From Kitasatospora sp. A2-31 (GTDB lineage Bacteria; Actinomycetota; Actinomycetes; Streptomycetales; Streptomycetaceae): a stretch of 64,000 bases of DNA. Below are positions 16,044 to 26,573 of the stretch, piece after piece. Position numbers and translations under genes: made by a program. Each line of letters starts with the position of its first letter. Position 1 is the stretch's first letter. The notes under the pieces are model-generated. The model saw only the letters and a program-made list of their open reading frames with translations. It did not search any database and had not been told where the DNA came from. The DNA lies in contig NZ_JAKNTA010000010.1 of NCBI RefSeq assembly GCF_022288725.1, positions 192,398 to 256,397 on the forward strand, read 5' to 3'.

Positions 16044-16163
16044 CGCCGCCTCCCTCCCTCACCCCTCGGCGTTCCCCGCCCCGCCCGGGCCATGCCGCAC
16101 GGGCGGGGGCGGGACCGGGCCCGCCCTCGGGCGCCCCGGCCCCGCTCCCGGCCCCGCACCGGC

Positions 16164-18038
<1,875 letters not shown>

Positions 18039-18094
18039 CGCGGTCCTCCCTCCTGAGCGGCCCGGCCGGCGGGCCTCGCCGCCACTCCTTTCGA

Positions 18095-18126
18095 CCGCTC
18101 ATGAAAGTTGAGCGGATCCCTGTCAA
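18095..18126 (-). promoter_or_regulatory. promoter and inverted repeat upstream of dnaK paralogue
   Basis: Read on the minus strand, TTGACA (18126-18121) is a consensus -35. About 17 bases on, CATGAG sits at the -10 place. A perfect repeat CCGCTCA-N7-TGAGCGG (18095-18115) covers the -10. The arm and spacer lengths equal those of HAIR, the HspR operator, but the arm sequence is not CTTGAGT, so another regulator is likely. Confidence 0.5.
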
Positions 18127-18410
18127 TTCAATTGTCACTCGACGCTGCCGGTAACGCCGCCCGGCGCAGTGCCGGCGTGCCGGCGACCTTGCGAGCCGCC
18201 CGCTCGCCCGCTCGGCCGCTCGACCGGGCCCGCGAACGGGCGCTGACCTGCGGCGCGCGCCCCGGGATCACCCGGCCGGGCGGCGACGACGGGCCGGGGC
18301 CGGTCGGGCGAAGTAGCGTGATGTGCCTGGCCCGACCGGTTCCTCCCGGTCCGCCCGGATCCGATCGTTCTGTCCGAAGCTGTCTTCACCCCGCTGCCGG
18401 AGGAGGCCCG
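18127..18410. other. intergenic stretch, nothing recognised
   Basis: Divergent spacer between dnaK2 and the aminotransferase gene. After an AT-rich CAATTGTCAC next to the dnaK promoter it is GC-rich. I see no hairpin or coding bias beyond the GGAGGAGG ribosome site at its right end. Confidence 0.5.
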
Positions 18411-19535
18411 ATGGGCGTGCCAGCCGCTCGCATCGTGTTCGACGAGATCGACCGTTCGGCCGTCGCGGACGCGGTGACCGAGATCCTCGCCACCGGCGCG
18501 CTGACGCTCGGCCCGTGGACCGAGCGGTTCGAGCAGGCCTTCGCCGCCGAGCACGGCGCCCCGTACGCGGTCGCCGTCGCCAGCGGGACGGCCGCGCTGG
18601 AGATCGCGCTGCGCACGGTCGACGTCCGCGACCGCGACGTGGTCGTCCCGGCCGTCACCTTCTACGCGACCGCCGCCGCCGTGGTGCACGCGGGCGGCCG
18701 ACCGGTGATCGCCGACGTGGACGCGCAGACCCTGGCGCTGAGCCCGGCCACCCTGGAGGCCGCGCTCACGCCGGCCACCGCGGCCGTCGTCCTGGTGCAC
18801 ATCGGCGGGCTGGTCACCCCCGAGGTGGACGCCCTGCGCGCGATCTGCGACCGCCGGGGCGTCCCGCTGGTCGAGGACGCCGCCCACGCCCACGGCAGCA
18901 GCCACGACGGGCGCGCCGCCGGCACCTTCGGCCTGGCCGGCGCCTTCTCGTTCTACCCGACCAAGGTCACCACCAGTGGCGAGGGCGGCATGATCCTCAC
19001 CGACTCCGCCGAACTGCGCGACGAGGCCCGGATCTACCGCGACCAGGGCAAGGGCTCGTTCACCACCAACCACCACGTCCGGCTCGGCGCCTCCTGGCGG
19101 ATGAGCGAGCTGAACGCCGCCGTCGGCGCGGTGCACCTGCGCCGGCTCAAGGAGTTCGTGGAGACCAGGCGGCGGGTCGCCCAGCGTTACGACGCGGCGC
19201 TCGCCGGGCTCGACGGCCTGCAGCCGATCACCGAGCCGACCGGCTCCCGCAGCAACTACTACAAGTACGTGGCGCTGCTGCCGCCCGGTGTCGACCGCGC
19301 CGCGTTCAAGCAGACCGTGGCCGAGGACTTCGGTGTCCGCCTCTCCGGCGAGGTGTACGACCTGCCGCTGCACCTGCAGCCGGTGCTCGCCCCCTACCGG
19401 CGGGGCCCGCTCCCGGTGGCCGAGGACCTCTGCGCCCGCCAGATCTGCCTGCCGGTGCATTCCGACATGACCGAGGACGAGACCGACCAGGTGATCGAGG
19501 CGGTCACCGCCGTCCACCGGCGGCTCGCGGGGTGA
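18411..19535 (+). CDS. DegT/DnrJ/EryC1/StrS aminotransferase
   Basis: A 374-residue PLP-dependent sugar aminotransferase that converts a keto-sugar nucleotide to an amino sugar, usually with Glu as donor. Motifs: GTLTLGPW-like start with ALTLGPWTERFEQAFA, VASGTAALEIAL, VVVPAVTFYATAAAV, VEDAAHAHGSSH (PLP-Asp), and SFYPTKVTTSGEGGMI with the PLP Lys. ASWRMSELNAAVG (family loop) and QICLPVHSDMTEDE close it. GGAGGAGG precedes the ATG. It starts a plus-strand run aminotransferase-epimerase-glycosyltransferase, with about 100 bases before the next gene. The exact sugar is not predictable. Confidence 0.93.
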   Translation: MGVPAARIVFDEIDRSAVADAVTEILATGALTLGPWTERFEQAFAAEHGAPYAVAVASGTAALEIALRTVDVRDRDVVVPAVTFYATAAAVVHAGGRPVIADVDAQTLALSPATLEAALTPATAAVVLVHIGGLVTPEVDALRAICDRRGVPLVEDAAHAHGSSHDGRAAGTFGLAGAFSFYPTKVTTSGEGGMILTDSAELRDEARIYRDQGKGSFTTNHHVRLGASWRMSELNAAVGAVHLRRLKEFVETRRRVAQRYDAALAGLDGLQPITEPTGSRSNYYKYVALLPPGVDRAAFKQTVAEDFGVRLSGEVYDLPLHLQPVLAPYRRGPLPVAEDLCARQICLPVHSDMTEDETDQVIEAVTAVHRRLAG

Positions 19536-19644
19536 TGCCGGAGCCGCCCCCCCGGGCGGCCCGAGAGAGTCCGTCCCAGCGTCCCGTCCGGGCCGTCCGC
19601 CGAAGCGGACGGGCCCCCGGGCGGGCCGGAGAAGGAGAGAGATC

Positions 19645-20616
19645 GTGCGCATAGCCGTCACCGGGGGCTGCGGATTCATCGGCTCGCACGTCGTGGACCG
19701 GCTGCTGGCCGCCGGACACGAGGTGCTCGCGGTGGACACCACCGACCAGTACCTCAACCCCGCCGCCGAGCACGCCCGCATCGACGTCCTCGACCTGCCC
19801 GCCCTCACCTCCGCCCTGGACGGCAGCGAGGTGGTGTTCCACCTCGCCGCGATGGCCGACGTCGAACGCGTCGCCGCCGACCCGGTACGGGCGGTGCGGA
19901 CCAACATCGACGGCACCGAGGCCGTCCTGGAGGCGGCCCGGCGCAGCGGGCTCAGCCGCACCGTGCTGGCGAGCACCGTCTGGGTCTACGGCGCCGCCCT
20001 CACCGAGAACGAACTCGACGGCGGTGAACAGGAGCTGGACGAGCACGTGCCGATCGAGCTGGAGCACAGCGGCCACCTCTACGTCGCCACCAAGCTCGCC
20101 GCCGAGATGCTGGTGCACAGCTACCGCGAGCTCTACGGACAGCACTTCACCATCCTGCGCTACGGCATCCCGTACGGGCCGCGGATGCGGGACGAGCTGG
20201 TGGTCGCCCGGTTCGTGCAGGCCGCCCTCGCCGGCCGCCCGATCACCATCGCCGGCGACGGCCGGCAGAGCCGCAACTTCGTCTACGTCGAGGACCTCGC
20301 CGACGCCCACGTCCGGGCCCTCTCCCCCGCCGCCGAGGACCAGACCTTCGCGTTGGAGGGCTCGACCGCGATCTCGGTGCGGGAGATCGCCGACACCGTC
20401 GACCGGCTGCTCGGGCCGGTCAGCATCGAGCACATCGAGGCCCGGGCGGCCGACTACGCCGGGCGGCGGATCTCGGCCGCCCAGGCGAAGCGGCTCCTCG
20501 GGTGGTCACCGCGGACCAACTTCGCGGACGGCGTGCGGCGGTACGCCGACTGGTACCGGGAGGCGACGGCCGCCACGGCCCGCCCCAGGTCCGGCCGCCC
20601 GTCCGGCGCCGCCTGA
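19645..20616 (+). CDS. NAD-dependent epimerase/dehydratase (extended SDR)
   Basis: A 323-residue nucleotide-sugar SDR. The Rossmann start is RIAVTGGCGFIGSHVVD (GxxGxxG). Catalytic residues are Ser/Thr in LASTVWVYG and Tyr-x3-Lys in LYVATKLAAE. A substrate region RYGIPYGPRM and RNFVYVEDLADAHVRAL are typical of UDP-sugar 4-epimerases/GalE-like enzymes. The GTG is preceded by GGAGAAGGAGAG. It follows the aminotransferase and is 12 bases before the glycosyltransferase, suggesting one transcription unit that makes and uses an activated sugar. The actual reaction (epimerase or dehydratase) is unresolved. Confidence 0.92.
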   Translation: MRIAVTGGCGFIGSHVVDRLLAAGHEVLAVDTTDQYLNPAAEHARIDVLDLPALTSALDGSEVVFHLAAMADVERVAADPVRAVRTNIDGTEAVLEAARRSGLSRTVLASTVWVYGAALTENELDGGEQELDEHVPIELEHSGHLYVATKLAAEMLVHSYRELYGQHFTILRYGIPYGPRMRDELVVARFVQAALAGRPITIAGDGRQSRNFVYVEDLADAHVRALSPAAEDQTFALEGSTAISVREIADTVDRLLGPVSIEHIEARAADYAGRRISAAQAKRLLGWSPRTNFADGVRRYADWYREATAATARPRSGRPSGAA

Positions 20617-20628
20617 GGCGGGGGCCCG

Positions 20629-21828
20629 GTGCCACACGCGCTGCTGGTCTCCGGTTCGCTGGGGCAGGGCCACGACGTGATGGCCCGGGCCTGCGCCGAC
20701 TCGCTGGAGGCCCGCGGCTGGACCACCGCCACCGTCGACGCGATGGCCCTGCTCGGCGAGCGCGCGGGCGCCGCCGGCGAGGCGGTCTTCCGCCGGCTGC
20801 TCGACCTGCCGGGGGTCTACGACGCCTTCCACTTCTCGGCGCTGCGCCCCGGCGCGCGGATCGCCCTGGCCGCCGACGCCGCCGCCCGGCGGCGGCTCGT
20901 CCCGGCCCTGCGCGCGCTGCTGGACGAGCAGCGGCCGGCGCTGGTGGTCTCCGTGTTCGCCACCGCCACCTCGGCGGTGAACCAGCTGCTCGCCCCGGAC
21001 CGGGGGTGGGGACGCTGGCGTGGCCGGGGGGACGGCCGCGGACCTCGACCCGGGCCGGAGCCGGCGTTCCGGCACATGGTGCTCTGCACGGACGTCACGC
21101 CGCACCGCCTCTGGGTCCAGCCCGGCACCGACCTCTTCCTGGTCACCTCGGAGGTCGCCGCCTGCGCGGTCCGGCGCTACCGCCCGGACGCGGCGGTCGC
21201 CGTGCTGCCGGCCCCGCTGCGCGAGCCGTTCTACCACCCGCCGGGGCGGGCCGAGGCGCGGGCGGAGCTCGGGGTGCCGCCGACCGCCCGGTGCGTCCTG
21301 CTGATGTCCGGCTCCTGGGGCCTCGGCCCGCTGGCCCGTACGGCCGCGCAGCTCTCCGACGCCGGGCCGCACGTGCTGGCCGTGGCCGGTAGCAACCGCG
21401 AGCTGGAGCGCCGGCTGCACCGCGCCGCGCGCCACCGGCCCAACCTGCACCCCTTCGGTTACACCGACCGGATCCCCGCCCTGATGGCCGCCGCCGACCT
21501 GGTGGTGACCAGCTCCGGGGACACCTGCAGCGAAGCCCGCGCCCTGGGCCGCCGTCTGCTGCTGCTGGACGTCGTCCAGGGCCACGGACGCGACAACCTC
21601 CAGCACGAGCTGGAACTCGGCCACGCCGACGTGGCCTCGGCCCGCCCCGCCGAGGTGGTCCGCAACGCCCTCGCCGCCCTGACCCGCCCCGCACCGCCCC
21701 CGTCCCCCGGCGCCACCCCCACCGCCTGGCGCACCGGCTTCACGGCGGCCCTGCGGCAGGTGGGGTTGGCGGGGGCGGAACCCGCAGCGGCGGCCGGTGA
21801 GCCCGGGGATCCCGCAACGACGCCCTGA
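20629..21828 (+). CDS. MGDG-synthase/MurG-like glycosyltransferase
   Basis: A 399-residue GT-B glycosyltransferase. The start PHALLVSGSLGQGHDVMARACADSLEARG is the MGDG synthase/processive diacylglycerol glucosyltransferase N-terminus (GGHxxAA-like loop, here GSLGQGH). The C-terminal half has VLLMSGSWGLGPLARTA and HPFGYTDRIPALMAAADLVVTSSGDT, the nucleotide-sugar site. The expected GG-T-EA signature is TSSGDTCSEARAL. The GTG at 20629 lies 12 bases after the epimerase stop. The acceptor is probably a membrane lipid, by family. A Pro-rich tail of about 40 residues ends the protein. Confidence 0.85.
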   Translation: MPHALLVSGSLGQGHDVMARACADSLEARGWTTATVDAMALLGERAGAAGEAVFRRLLDLPGVYDAFHFSALRPGARIALAADAAARRRLVPALRALLDEQRPALVVSVFATATSAVNQLLAPDRGWGRWRGRGDGRGPRPGPEPAFRHMVLCTDVTPHRLWVQPGTDLFLVTSEVAACAVRRYRPDAAVAVLPAPLREPFYHPPGRAEARAELGVPPTARCVLLMSGSWGLGPLARTAAQLSDAGPHVLAVAGSNRELERRLHRAARHRPNLHPFGYTDRIPALMAAADLVVTSSGDTCSEARALGRRLLLLDVVQGHGRDNLQHELELGHADVASARPAEVVRNALAALTRPAPPPSPGATPTAWRTGFTAALRQVGLAGAEPAAAAGEPGDPATTP

Positions 21829-21841
21829 CCGGCCCGTCGAA

Positions 21842-21859
21842 CCCGCCCGAGGGGGCGGG
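21842..21859. terminator. short hairpin between convergent genes
   Basis: CCCGCCC (21842-21848) pairs with GGGCGGG (21853-21859) round a GAGG loop, 14 bases after the glycosyltransferase stop and before the convergent deacetylase gene. Confidence 0.4.
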
Positions 21860-22016
21860 GCCCGCACCCGAGGCGAACAGGGGGCGGCGGCGAGCAGGGG
21901 AGGCAGCGGCGAGCAGCCCGGTCCAGTTCCTGGCCCCCACGGCCGGGTCGACGGCCCCGCCCAGGCCGGGAGGCGCACCGGTTCACCCGTGCGGACGAGG
22001 TCCGGCTGCTCCGGGG

Positions 22017-22745
22017 TCACCGGAGGGCGTGGTGGCGGAGGGGGCCGAGGGTGAGGGAGCGGGTTTGGCAGTGGGCGGCGATCAGGGGGAGGGCGGCGAG
22101 GGTGGCGCGCCAGGAGTCGGGGGCGGAGGTGCAGTCGGAGTCGTGCAGGAGGAGGGTGGCGCCGCCGGTGAGGCCGGGGCGGGCGGTGGCGTAGACGGAA
22201 TCGCCGGTGGCCTGCTCGGTCCAGTCCCGGCCCCAGGCCGTCCAGAGCACGGGGCGCAGGCCGAGGCGGCGGGCGGCGAGGGCCGGACCGGCGGTGAGGA
22301 CGCCGTAGGGCGGACGGTACCAGCGCGGCCGGGCGCCGCAGAGCTCGGCGACGGCCTCGGTGGCCCGGCGCAGTTCGCGCAGGTCGCGGGCGGGCGCCGG
22401 GTACCACTGCTGCCGGTGGTGCCAGCCGTGCACGGCGGCCTCGTGGCCCCGTTCGGTCAGTTCGCGGCCGAGGTCCGGTGCGCGTTCCAGCATCGCGCCG
22501 AGCAGGAAGAAGGTGGCGCGGACGTCCAGCCGGTCGAGGGCGTCCAGGACGTACGGGGTGCTGCGCGGGTCGGGCCCGTCGTCGAAGGTGAGCGCGATGT
22601 GCCGGGGGTCGGTGCCGCGGCCCGCCAGCCCGCGGGCCACCGTCCGGCGCAGGGGCGTCAGGCGGACGGCGGCCGGGGCGAGGTGGAGGAGCTGGACGCC
22701 GGCGCCCGCGAGGGCGGCCCGGCGGGCGGCACGGGCCCGGTCCAT
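22017..22745 (-). CDS. polysaccharide deacetylase family protein (NodB domain, CE4)
   Basis: A 242-residue CE4 esterase that removes N- or O-acetyl groups from cell-wall or capsule sugars. After about 50 residues (no clear signal peptide; one weakly hydrophobic stretch) the motifs appear: ALTFDDGPDPRST (MT1, catalytic Asp and metal Asp), ATFFLLG, AAVHGWHHR (MT2, metal His pair), RPPYGVLT (MT3), and LLLHDSD (MT5-like). All metal ligands are present. It starts 11 bases after the SDR stop, so the two share a transcript. The preceding plus-strand glycan genes suggest a role in the same surface polymer. Confidence 0.9.
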   Translation of the reverse strand: MDRARAARRAALAGAGVQLLHLAPAAVRLTPLRRTVARGLAGRGTDPRHIALTFDDGPDPRSTPYVLDALDRLDVRATFFLLGAMLERAPDLGRELTERGHEAAVHGWHHRQQWYPAPARDLRELRRATEAVAELCGARPRWYRPPYGVLTAGPALAARRLGLRPVLWTAWGRDWTEQATGDSVYATARPGLTGGATLLLHDSDCTSAPDSWRATLAALPLIAAHCQTRSLTLGPLRHHALR

Positions 22746-22755
22746 CGGCGGGCGC

Positions 22756-23550
22756 TCAGCCGAAGCGGGACGCCAGGCGCCGGAACACCCCCGGCGCGGC
22801 CCCGTGGATCCGGGCCGGGAAGCCCAGCCACTGCGGGACGAAGAGGCGATCCTGCGGGGTGGTGAGGGTCGCGAAGACGGTGTCGGCGACGCGTTCCGCC
22901 GTCACCGGGCGCGGCCGTTGCCGCTGGTAGTCCGTGCCGCGGCGGGCGAAGAACGGGGTGTCCACCGCGCCGGGGAGGACCAGCCGGACGCCGACGCCGG
23001 TGCCGCGCAGCTCGTACCAGAGACTCTCGGCGAACGTCGCGAGCCCGGCCTTGGTGGCCGCGTAGGCGGCCTCCTCGCGGACGCCGACCTCCCCGGCCAT
23101 CGAGCCGAGCAGCACGATCCGGCCGCGGCCGCGCTCCAGCATGCCGGGCAGGAGCAGGCGGGTCAGCCGCAGCGGGGCGGCGAGGTTGACCTCCAGCATC
23201 CGGTCCAGGGTGTCGGTGGGGGTCTCGGCGTAGGCGCCGCGCCAACCGAGCCCGGCGCCCGCGATCAGGGCGTCGACCCGGCCGCCGGCGGCGAGGGCCG
23301 CTTCGGCGAGGCGCTGCGGCCCGTCGGGCTTGGCGAGGTCCTCGGGCAGCGGACGGCCGCCGGTCCGGCCGGCGACCTCGTCCAGCCGGGTGCGGTCGGT
23401 GCCGGAGAGCAGCAGCCGCCAGCCGGCGGTGCCGAGCCGGGCTGCGGTGGCCGCGCCGATGCCGGAGGAGGCGCCGGTGATCAGGGCCACCGGCGGGCCC
23501 GCGGGGCGGAGCCGCGGTCGTCGGGAGGGTCGATGGGCTACGTCCGTCAT
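22756..23550 (-). CDS. short-chain dehydrogenase/reductase
   Basis: A 264-residue classical SDR. It has ALITGASSGIGAATAARL (TGxxxGxG), DALIAGAGLGWRG (NAG-like), LGSMAGEVGVREEAAYAATKAG with the Ser-Tyr-x3-Lys triad, and LVLPGAVDTPFF. The C-terminal 60 residues, including DRLFVPQWLGFPARIHG, are as in DltE-like/cell-wall-lipid SDRs of actinobacteria. AGGAGCC precedes the ATG. It heads the pair with the deacetylase. The substrate is unknown. Confidence 0.9.
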   Translation of the reverse strand: MTDVAHRPSRRPRLRPAGPPVALITGASSGIGAATAARLGTAGWRLLLSGTDRTRLDEVAGRTGGRPLPEDLAKPDGPQRLAEAALAAGGRVDALIAGAGLGWRGAYAETPTDTLDRMLEVNLAAPLRLTRLLLPGMLERGRGRIVLLGSMAGEVGVREEAAYAATKAGLATFAESLWYELRGTGVGVRLVLPGAVDTPFFARRGTDYQRQRPRPVTAERVADTVFATLTTPQDRLFVPQWLGFPARIHGAAPGVFRRLASRFG

Positions 23551-23626
23551 GGCTCCTGCCGCTCTGTTCGCGCCGCGCCGTCCGTTTTGTCCGGCAAGTC
23601 ACCTTCGCACGGCGAGGCTGTTCGGG

Positions 23627-24514
23627 CTACCGGGCCGAGGAGGTCCGGTCGGCGGGGGCGGCGGACGCGCTGGAGGCCGTGGGGCCGACCTCCGCCTCGA
23701 CCTCGCCGAAGCGGGAGAGCACGCACGTGCCGCCGACCGCCACGGCGAAGCCGGTCAGGGCGCACCAGCCGTAGCCGGGGCGCGCCGCGTCACCCAGGGC
23801 GGCCACCCCGACCAGGGCCGGGCCGAAGGTCTCGGCGACCGTGCCCGCGGCGGTCGCCGCCGTGACCGTGCCCCGCTGGAGGGCGAGCGCGTACGCGAGG
23901 TAGCCGCCGAGGCCCCCCAGGGCGAGGCCGTAGGCGGCCGGGTCGGTGAAGACGGCGGCCACACCGTCGACGTCGAGGACGCGGACGGCGAGGCTGGTCA
24001 CGCCGAAGCCGACGCCGGCGAGCAGGCCCAGGCCGGCCGCGGCGGCGTTGCCGTTCAGCCGGGCGAGCCCGAGGGTGAGCAGGAGCATCACCACCGTGGT
24101 CGCGAGCAGGGCCCAGTGGAACGCCGGGGGCGCGTGGTCGCGGCCCTCCTGGCCGGAGCCGAGCGCGAGCAGCGTCAGGCCGGCCACCACGGCGGCGATG
24201 CCGAGCAGGTCGCTGCGCCGCAGGTGGGCACCGAGCAGCCAGACTGCGGCCAGTGCGGTGACCGCGAGACTGGCGTTGGTCGCCGACTGGACCAGGAACA
24301 GCGGCAGGGTGCGCAGCGCGACGATGCTCAGCGCGAAACCGGCGATGTCGAGCCCCGTACCGAGCAGGAACTGCCAGGACCGGGCGAGTGCGGCGAGCAG
24401 TCCGACCCGTACCCGGTCCGCGCGGGGCGCCGACCTGGCGCCGCGGGCCTGGAAGACCGACCCGAAGCCGAAGCAGCCGGTCGCGACCAGGGCGGTGGTG
24501 AGTCCGAGCAGCAT
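23627..24514 (-). CDS. DMT-superfamily (EamA-like) membrane transporter
   Basis: A 295-residue protein of about ten TM helices in two halves, each opening with a small-residue helix: LLGLTTALVATGCFGFGSVFQARGA and ALLATTVVMLLLTLGLARLNG. FLVQSATNASLAVTALAAVWLLG and AYALALQRGTVTAATAAGTVAETFGPALVG are the equivalent positions that in the DMT family mark the EamA repeat. The start at 24514 is chosen because the hydrophobic helix begins at residue 2 and GGGAG precedes it. The tail is Ala/Ser-rich. The substrate is unknown. Confidence 0.85.
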   Translation of the reverse strand: MLLGLTTALVATGCFGFGSVFQARGARSAPRADRVRVGLLAALARSWQFLLGTGLDIAGFALSIVALRTLPLFLVQSATNASLAVTALAAVWLLGAHLRRSDLLGIAAVVAGLTLLALGSGQEGRDHAPPAFHWALLATTVVMLLLTLGLARLNGNAAAAGLGLLAGVGFGVTSLAVRVLDVDGVAAVFTDPAAYGLALGGLGGYLAYALALQRGTVTAATAAGTVAETFGPALVGVAALGDAARPGYGWCALTGFAVAVGGTCVLSRFGEVEAEVGPTASSASAAPADRTSSAR

Positions 24515-24666
24515 GGCTCTCCCAGCCTCGGCGGCAGGATCCACCCCCAGTCTGGTCCCCCGGCCCGAGCCCCGCTCCCCCGCACCGGGCCGCGGGGGCC
24601 GGAGCGGCGGGTGGCCGCGGGGCACGGCGCGGGAGCACGGTGCGGGGCGGTGCCCGCCGGGGCCCG

Positions 24667-26439
24667 TCAGACGAGGCCCGGGTGGGCGGCGGCGATCTCG
24701 GGCGAGCGGCCGGTGCCCTCTCCGGTCACCGGGAGGGACTCCCAGGCCGGTGGGCCGGCCGGGGGTTGTCCGTCCCGGACACCAGCGTCCCGGGCACCAG
24801 CGGCCGGGGCGGCTTGGAGGGCGTGAACGGTGTAGTGGTGCGGGGCCATGGCGGTGTCCCGGCCGGGAAGGGCGGCGACCACCGCCAGGTGGGCGGTGAG
24901 CGGGGTGACGGCCGGGTCGGCGGTGGCGATGCGCGCGGTGATCCGGCCCCCGGCCACGTCGACCGCGGTGGCGGCGGCGCCGAGGGCGTCGGCGACCAGG
25001 CCCCGGACGGCGTCCAGGTCGATCCAGCAGTTGTCGATCCGGTGCCAGTCGCCGGTCCGGGCGGCGGGCCGCAGTCCGGTGAGGGCGGGCAGGGCGGAAA
25101 GCGGGACCGGACCCCGGGCGGCGGCCTCGAGGACGGCGGTCAGCGCGCGTGCGAAGCGCTCGGTCTCCGCGCGGTCGAGCACCTGCGGGCAGGCGAGCAG
25201 GACGAACTCCAGGCAGTCGACGGCCCGCAGCACGTTGAGCATGACGCGGACTCCGAGCGGCTGGTCCGGCAGCCAGGTCAGCTCGGGGTCGGCGACCGGG
25301 GCCGGGCGGGCGTCGGACATCAGCTCGGGGATGGTCAGGCTGAGGTCGTTGACGACCACGTGGCGGGTGAAGCGGGCGCCGCGCAGGTGGGCGACGTCCT
25401 CGATCAGCTGCCAGACCTTCGCGGAGTCGAGGGTGCTGTGCCAGTAGCCGGCGAGCGAGGCCGCCTTGGTGCGGCCGATCAGCTGGTCCAGGTCGGCGGT
25501 GCCGGTGTCCAGGACCAGCAGGGCGTCCTGGGCGAGGGTGCCGACGTGGTCGGCCATGACGGCGCGCTGGCGGTTCGCGGACAGGGCGGCGAAGACCAGT
25601 TCCGACCGGCCCGCCCGCTGGGCGACCAGGGCGGAGAAGGCCGCGAGCAGGACGACCGAGGGGCTGGCGCCGGTGCGCTGCGCGGCCGCGGCGAGGTCGG
25701 CCGCGGCGGCGCGGGAGCGCAGGACGACGGTCGCGAGACCCTCCGGCGGGCCGGTGATCCGGGAGTCGGCGAAGACCGCCTGCGGGGCGGTGGCCAGCGC
25801 CTTCTCCCAGTGCCGCAGGCTGGCGGCGGTCCTGCGCCGGCCCTGGTCGCTGTGCTCCAGAGCCGCCACCTCCAACGGCGTGCGCGCGGTGACGGGCGGC
25901 AGTTCCCTGCCGGCGGCCAGGGCGATCCAGTCCTGGAGCAGCAGCGTGGTCGCGGCGCCGTCCGCGCCGGCGTGACAGACGGTGACGACCAGGCGCCGCA
26001 CCAGGTCCGCGTCGGCCAGGAGGGTGAAGCGGAGCCGGATCCCGCTCGCGAGCTCGAAGGGGACGGCGACGTCGGCCCGGCCCGACCGGTCGGCCAGAAG
26101 GTCGAGTCCGGTGTCACCGAGGCCGTCGGCGTCGAGCACGGTGACGGTGAACTCGCCCTCGGCGCGGACTTCCTGGCGTTCCGGGAAGCCGTCCGGCGCC
26201 GGTCCGGGCGGGAAGACGGTGCGCAGCGAGTCGTGCCGTTCGACGAGGGCGCGCAGGGCGTCGAGAGCCGCGGGGAGGGTGGTCCCCTCGGGCACCGGCC
26301 AGACGGACTCCTTGTTGATCTGCTCGGGCCGGTCGCGCCGGATGCAGCGGACCATGTTGTCCTGGCCGAGGGTGAGCGGGCCGGAGCCGCTGCTCGCGCC
26401 GCCGAACCGGACCGTGATCCGCCGGTCGTTCTCTGTCAC
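24667..26439 (-). CDS. free-standing condensation-domain protein
   Basis: A 590-residue NRPS-type condensation (C) domain protein without A or T domain. The HHxxxDG motif reads TVCHAGADG: the second His, Asp and Gly are kept and the first His is Cys. Other C-domain landmarks are QDNMVRCIRRD (N-terminal), LRALVERHDSLRTVF, VVLLAAFSALVAQR and HVVVNDLSL. The last 100 residues (NCWIDLDAVRGLVADALGAAAT then VDVAGGRITARIATA) resemble the mobile C-terminal subdomain of AMP-binding enzymes, but the core A domain is absent. The GTG at 26439 is preceded by GAAAGG. Expected role is amide or ester bond formation between two carrier-bound partners, perhaps with the ACPs next door. It is the last gene of the minus-strand block. 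Confidence 0.85.
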   Translation of the reverse strand: MTENDRRITVRFGGASSGSGPLTLGQDNMVRCIRRDRPEQINKESVWPVPEGTTLPAALDALRALVERHDSLRTVFPPGPAPDGFPERQEVRAEGEFTVTVLDADGLGDTGLDLLADRSGRADVAVPFELASGIRLRFTLLADADLVRRLVVTVCHAGADGAATTLLLQDWIALAAGRELPPVTARTPLEVAALEHSDQGRRRTAASLRHWEKALATAPQAVFADSRITGPPEGLATVVLRSRAAAADLAAAAQRTGASPSVVLLAAFSALVAQRAGRSELVFAALSANRQRAVMADHVGTLAQDALLVLDTGTADLDQLIGRTKAASLAGYWHSTLDSAKVWQLIEDVAHLRGARFTRHVVVNDLSLTIPELMSDARPAPVADPELTWLPDQPLGVRVMLNVLRAVDCLEFVLLACPQVLDRAETERFARALTAVLEAAARGPVPLSALPALTGLRPAARTGDWHRIDNCWIDLDAVRGLVADALGAAATAVDVAGGRITARIATADPAVTPLTAHLAVVAALPGRDTAMAPHHYTVHALQAAPAAGARDAGVRDGQPPAGPPAWESLPVTGEGTGRSPEIAAAHPGLV

Positions 26440-26573
26440 GTCGTCCGCGCCTTTCGGCTCGCCGGGGCGCTGCGGGTGTGCCACCGGGGGGTGTGGTCGG
26501 CGGTGCTGCCAGCGCTCCGCCGAGGGGTCCGGGCCGAATGCCCGGGAGGGCGACTGGATCCTCCAGTGCGTCG

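Noticed and set aside
16081..16140. Terminator between the kinase start and dnaK stop
   Set aside because: GGGCGGG/CCCGCCC can pair in several registers in this low-complexity stretch and no unique stem stands out.
18095..18115. HAIR (HspR) operator
   Set aside because: Arm spacing fits but arms are CCGCTCA/TGAGCGG, not CTTGAGT/ACTCAAG.
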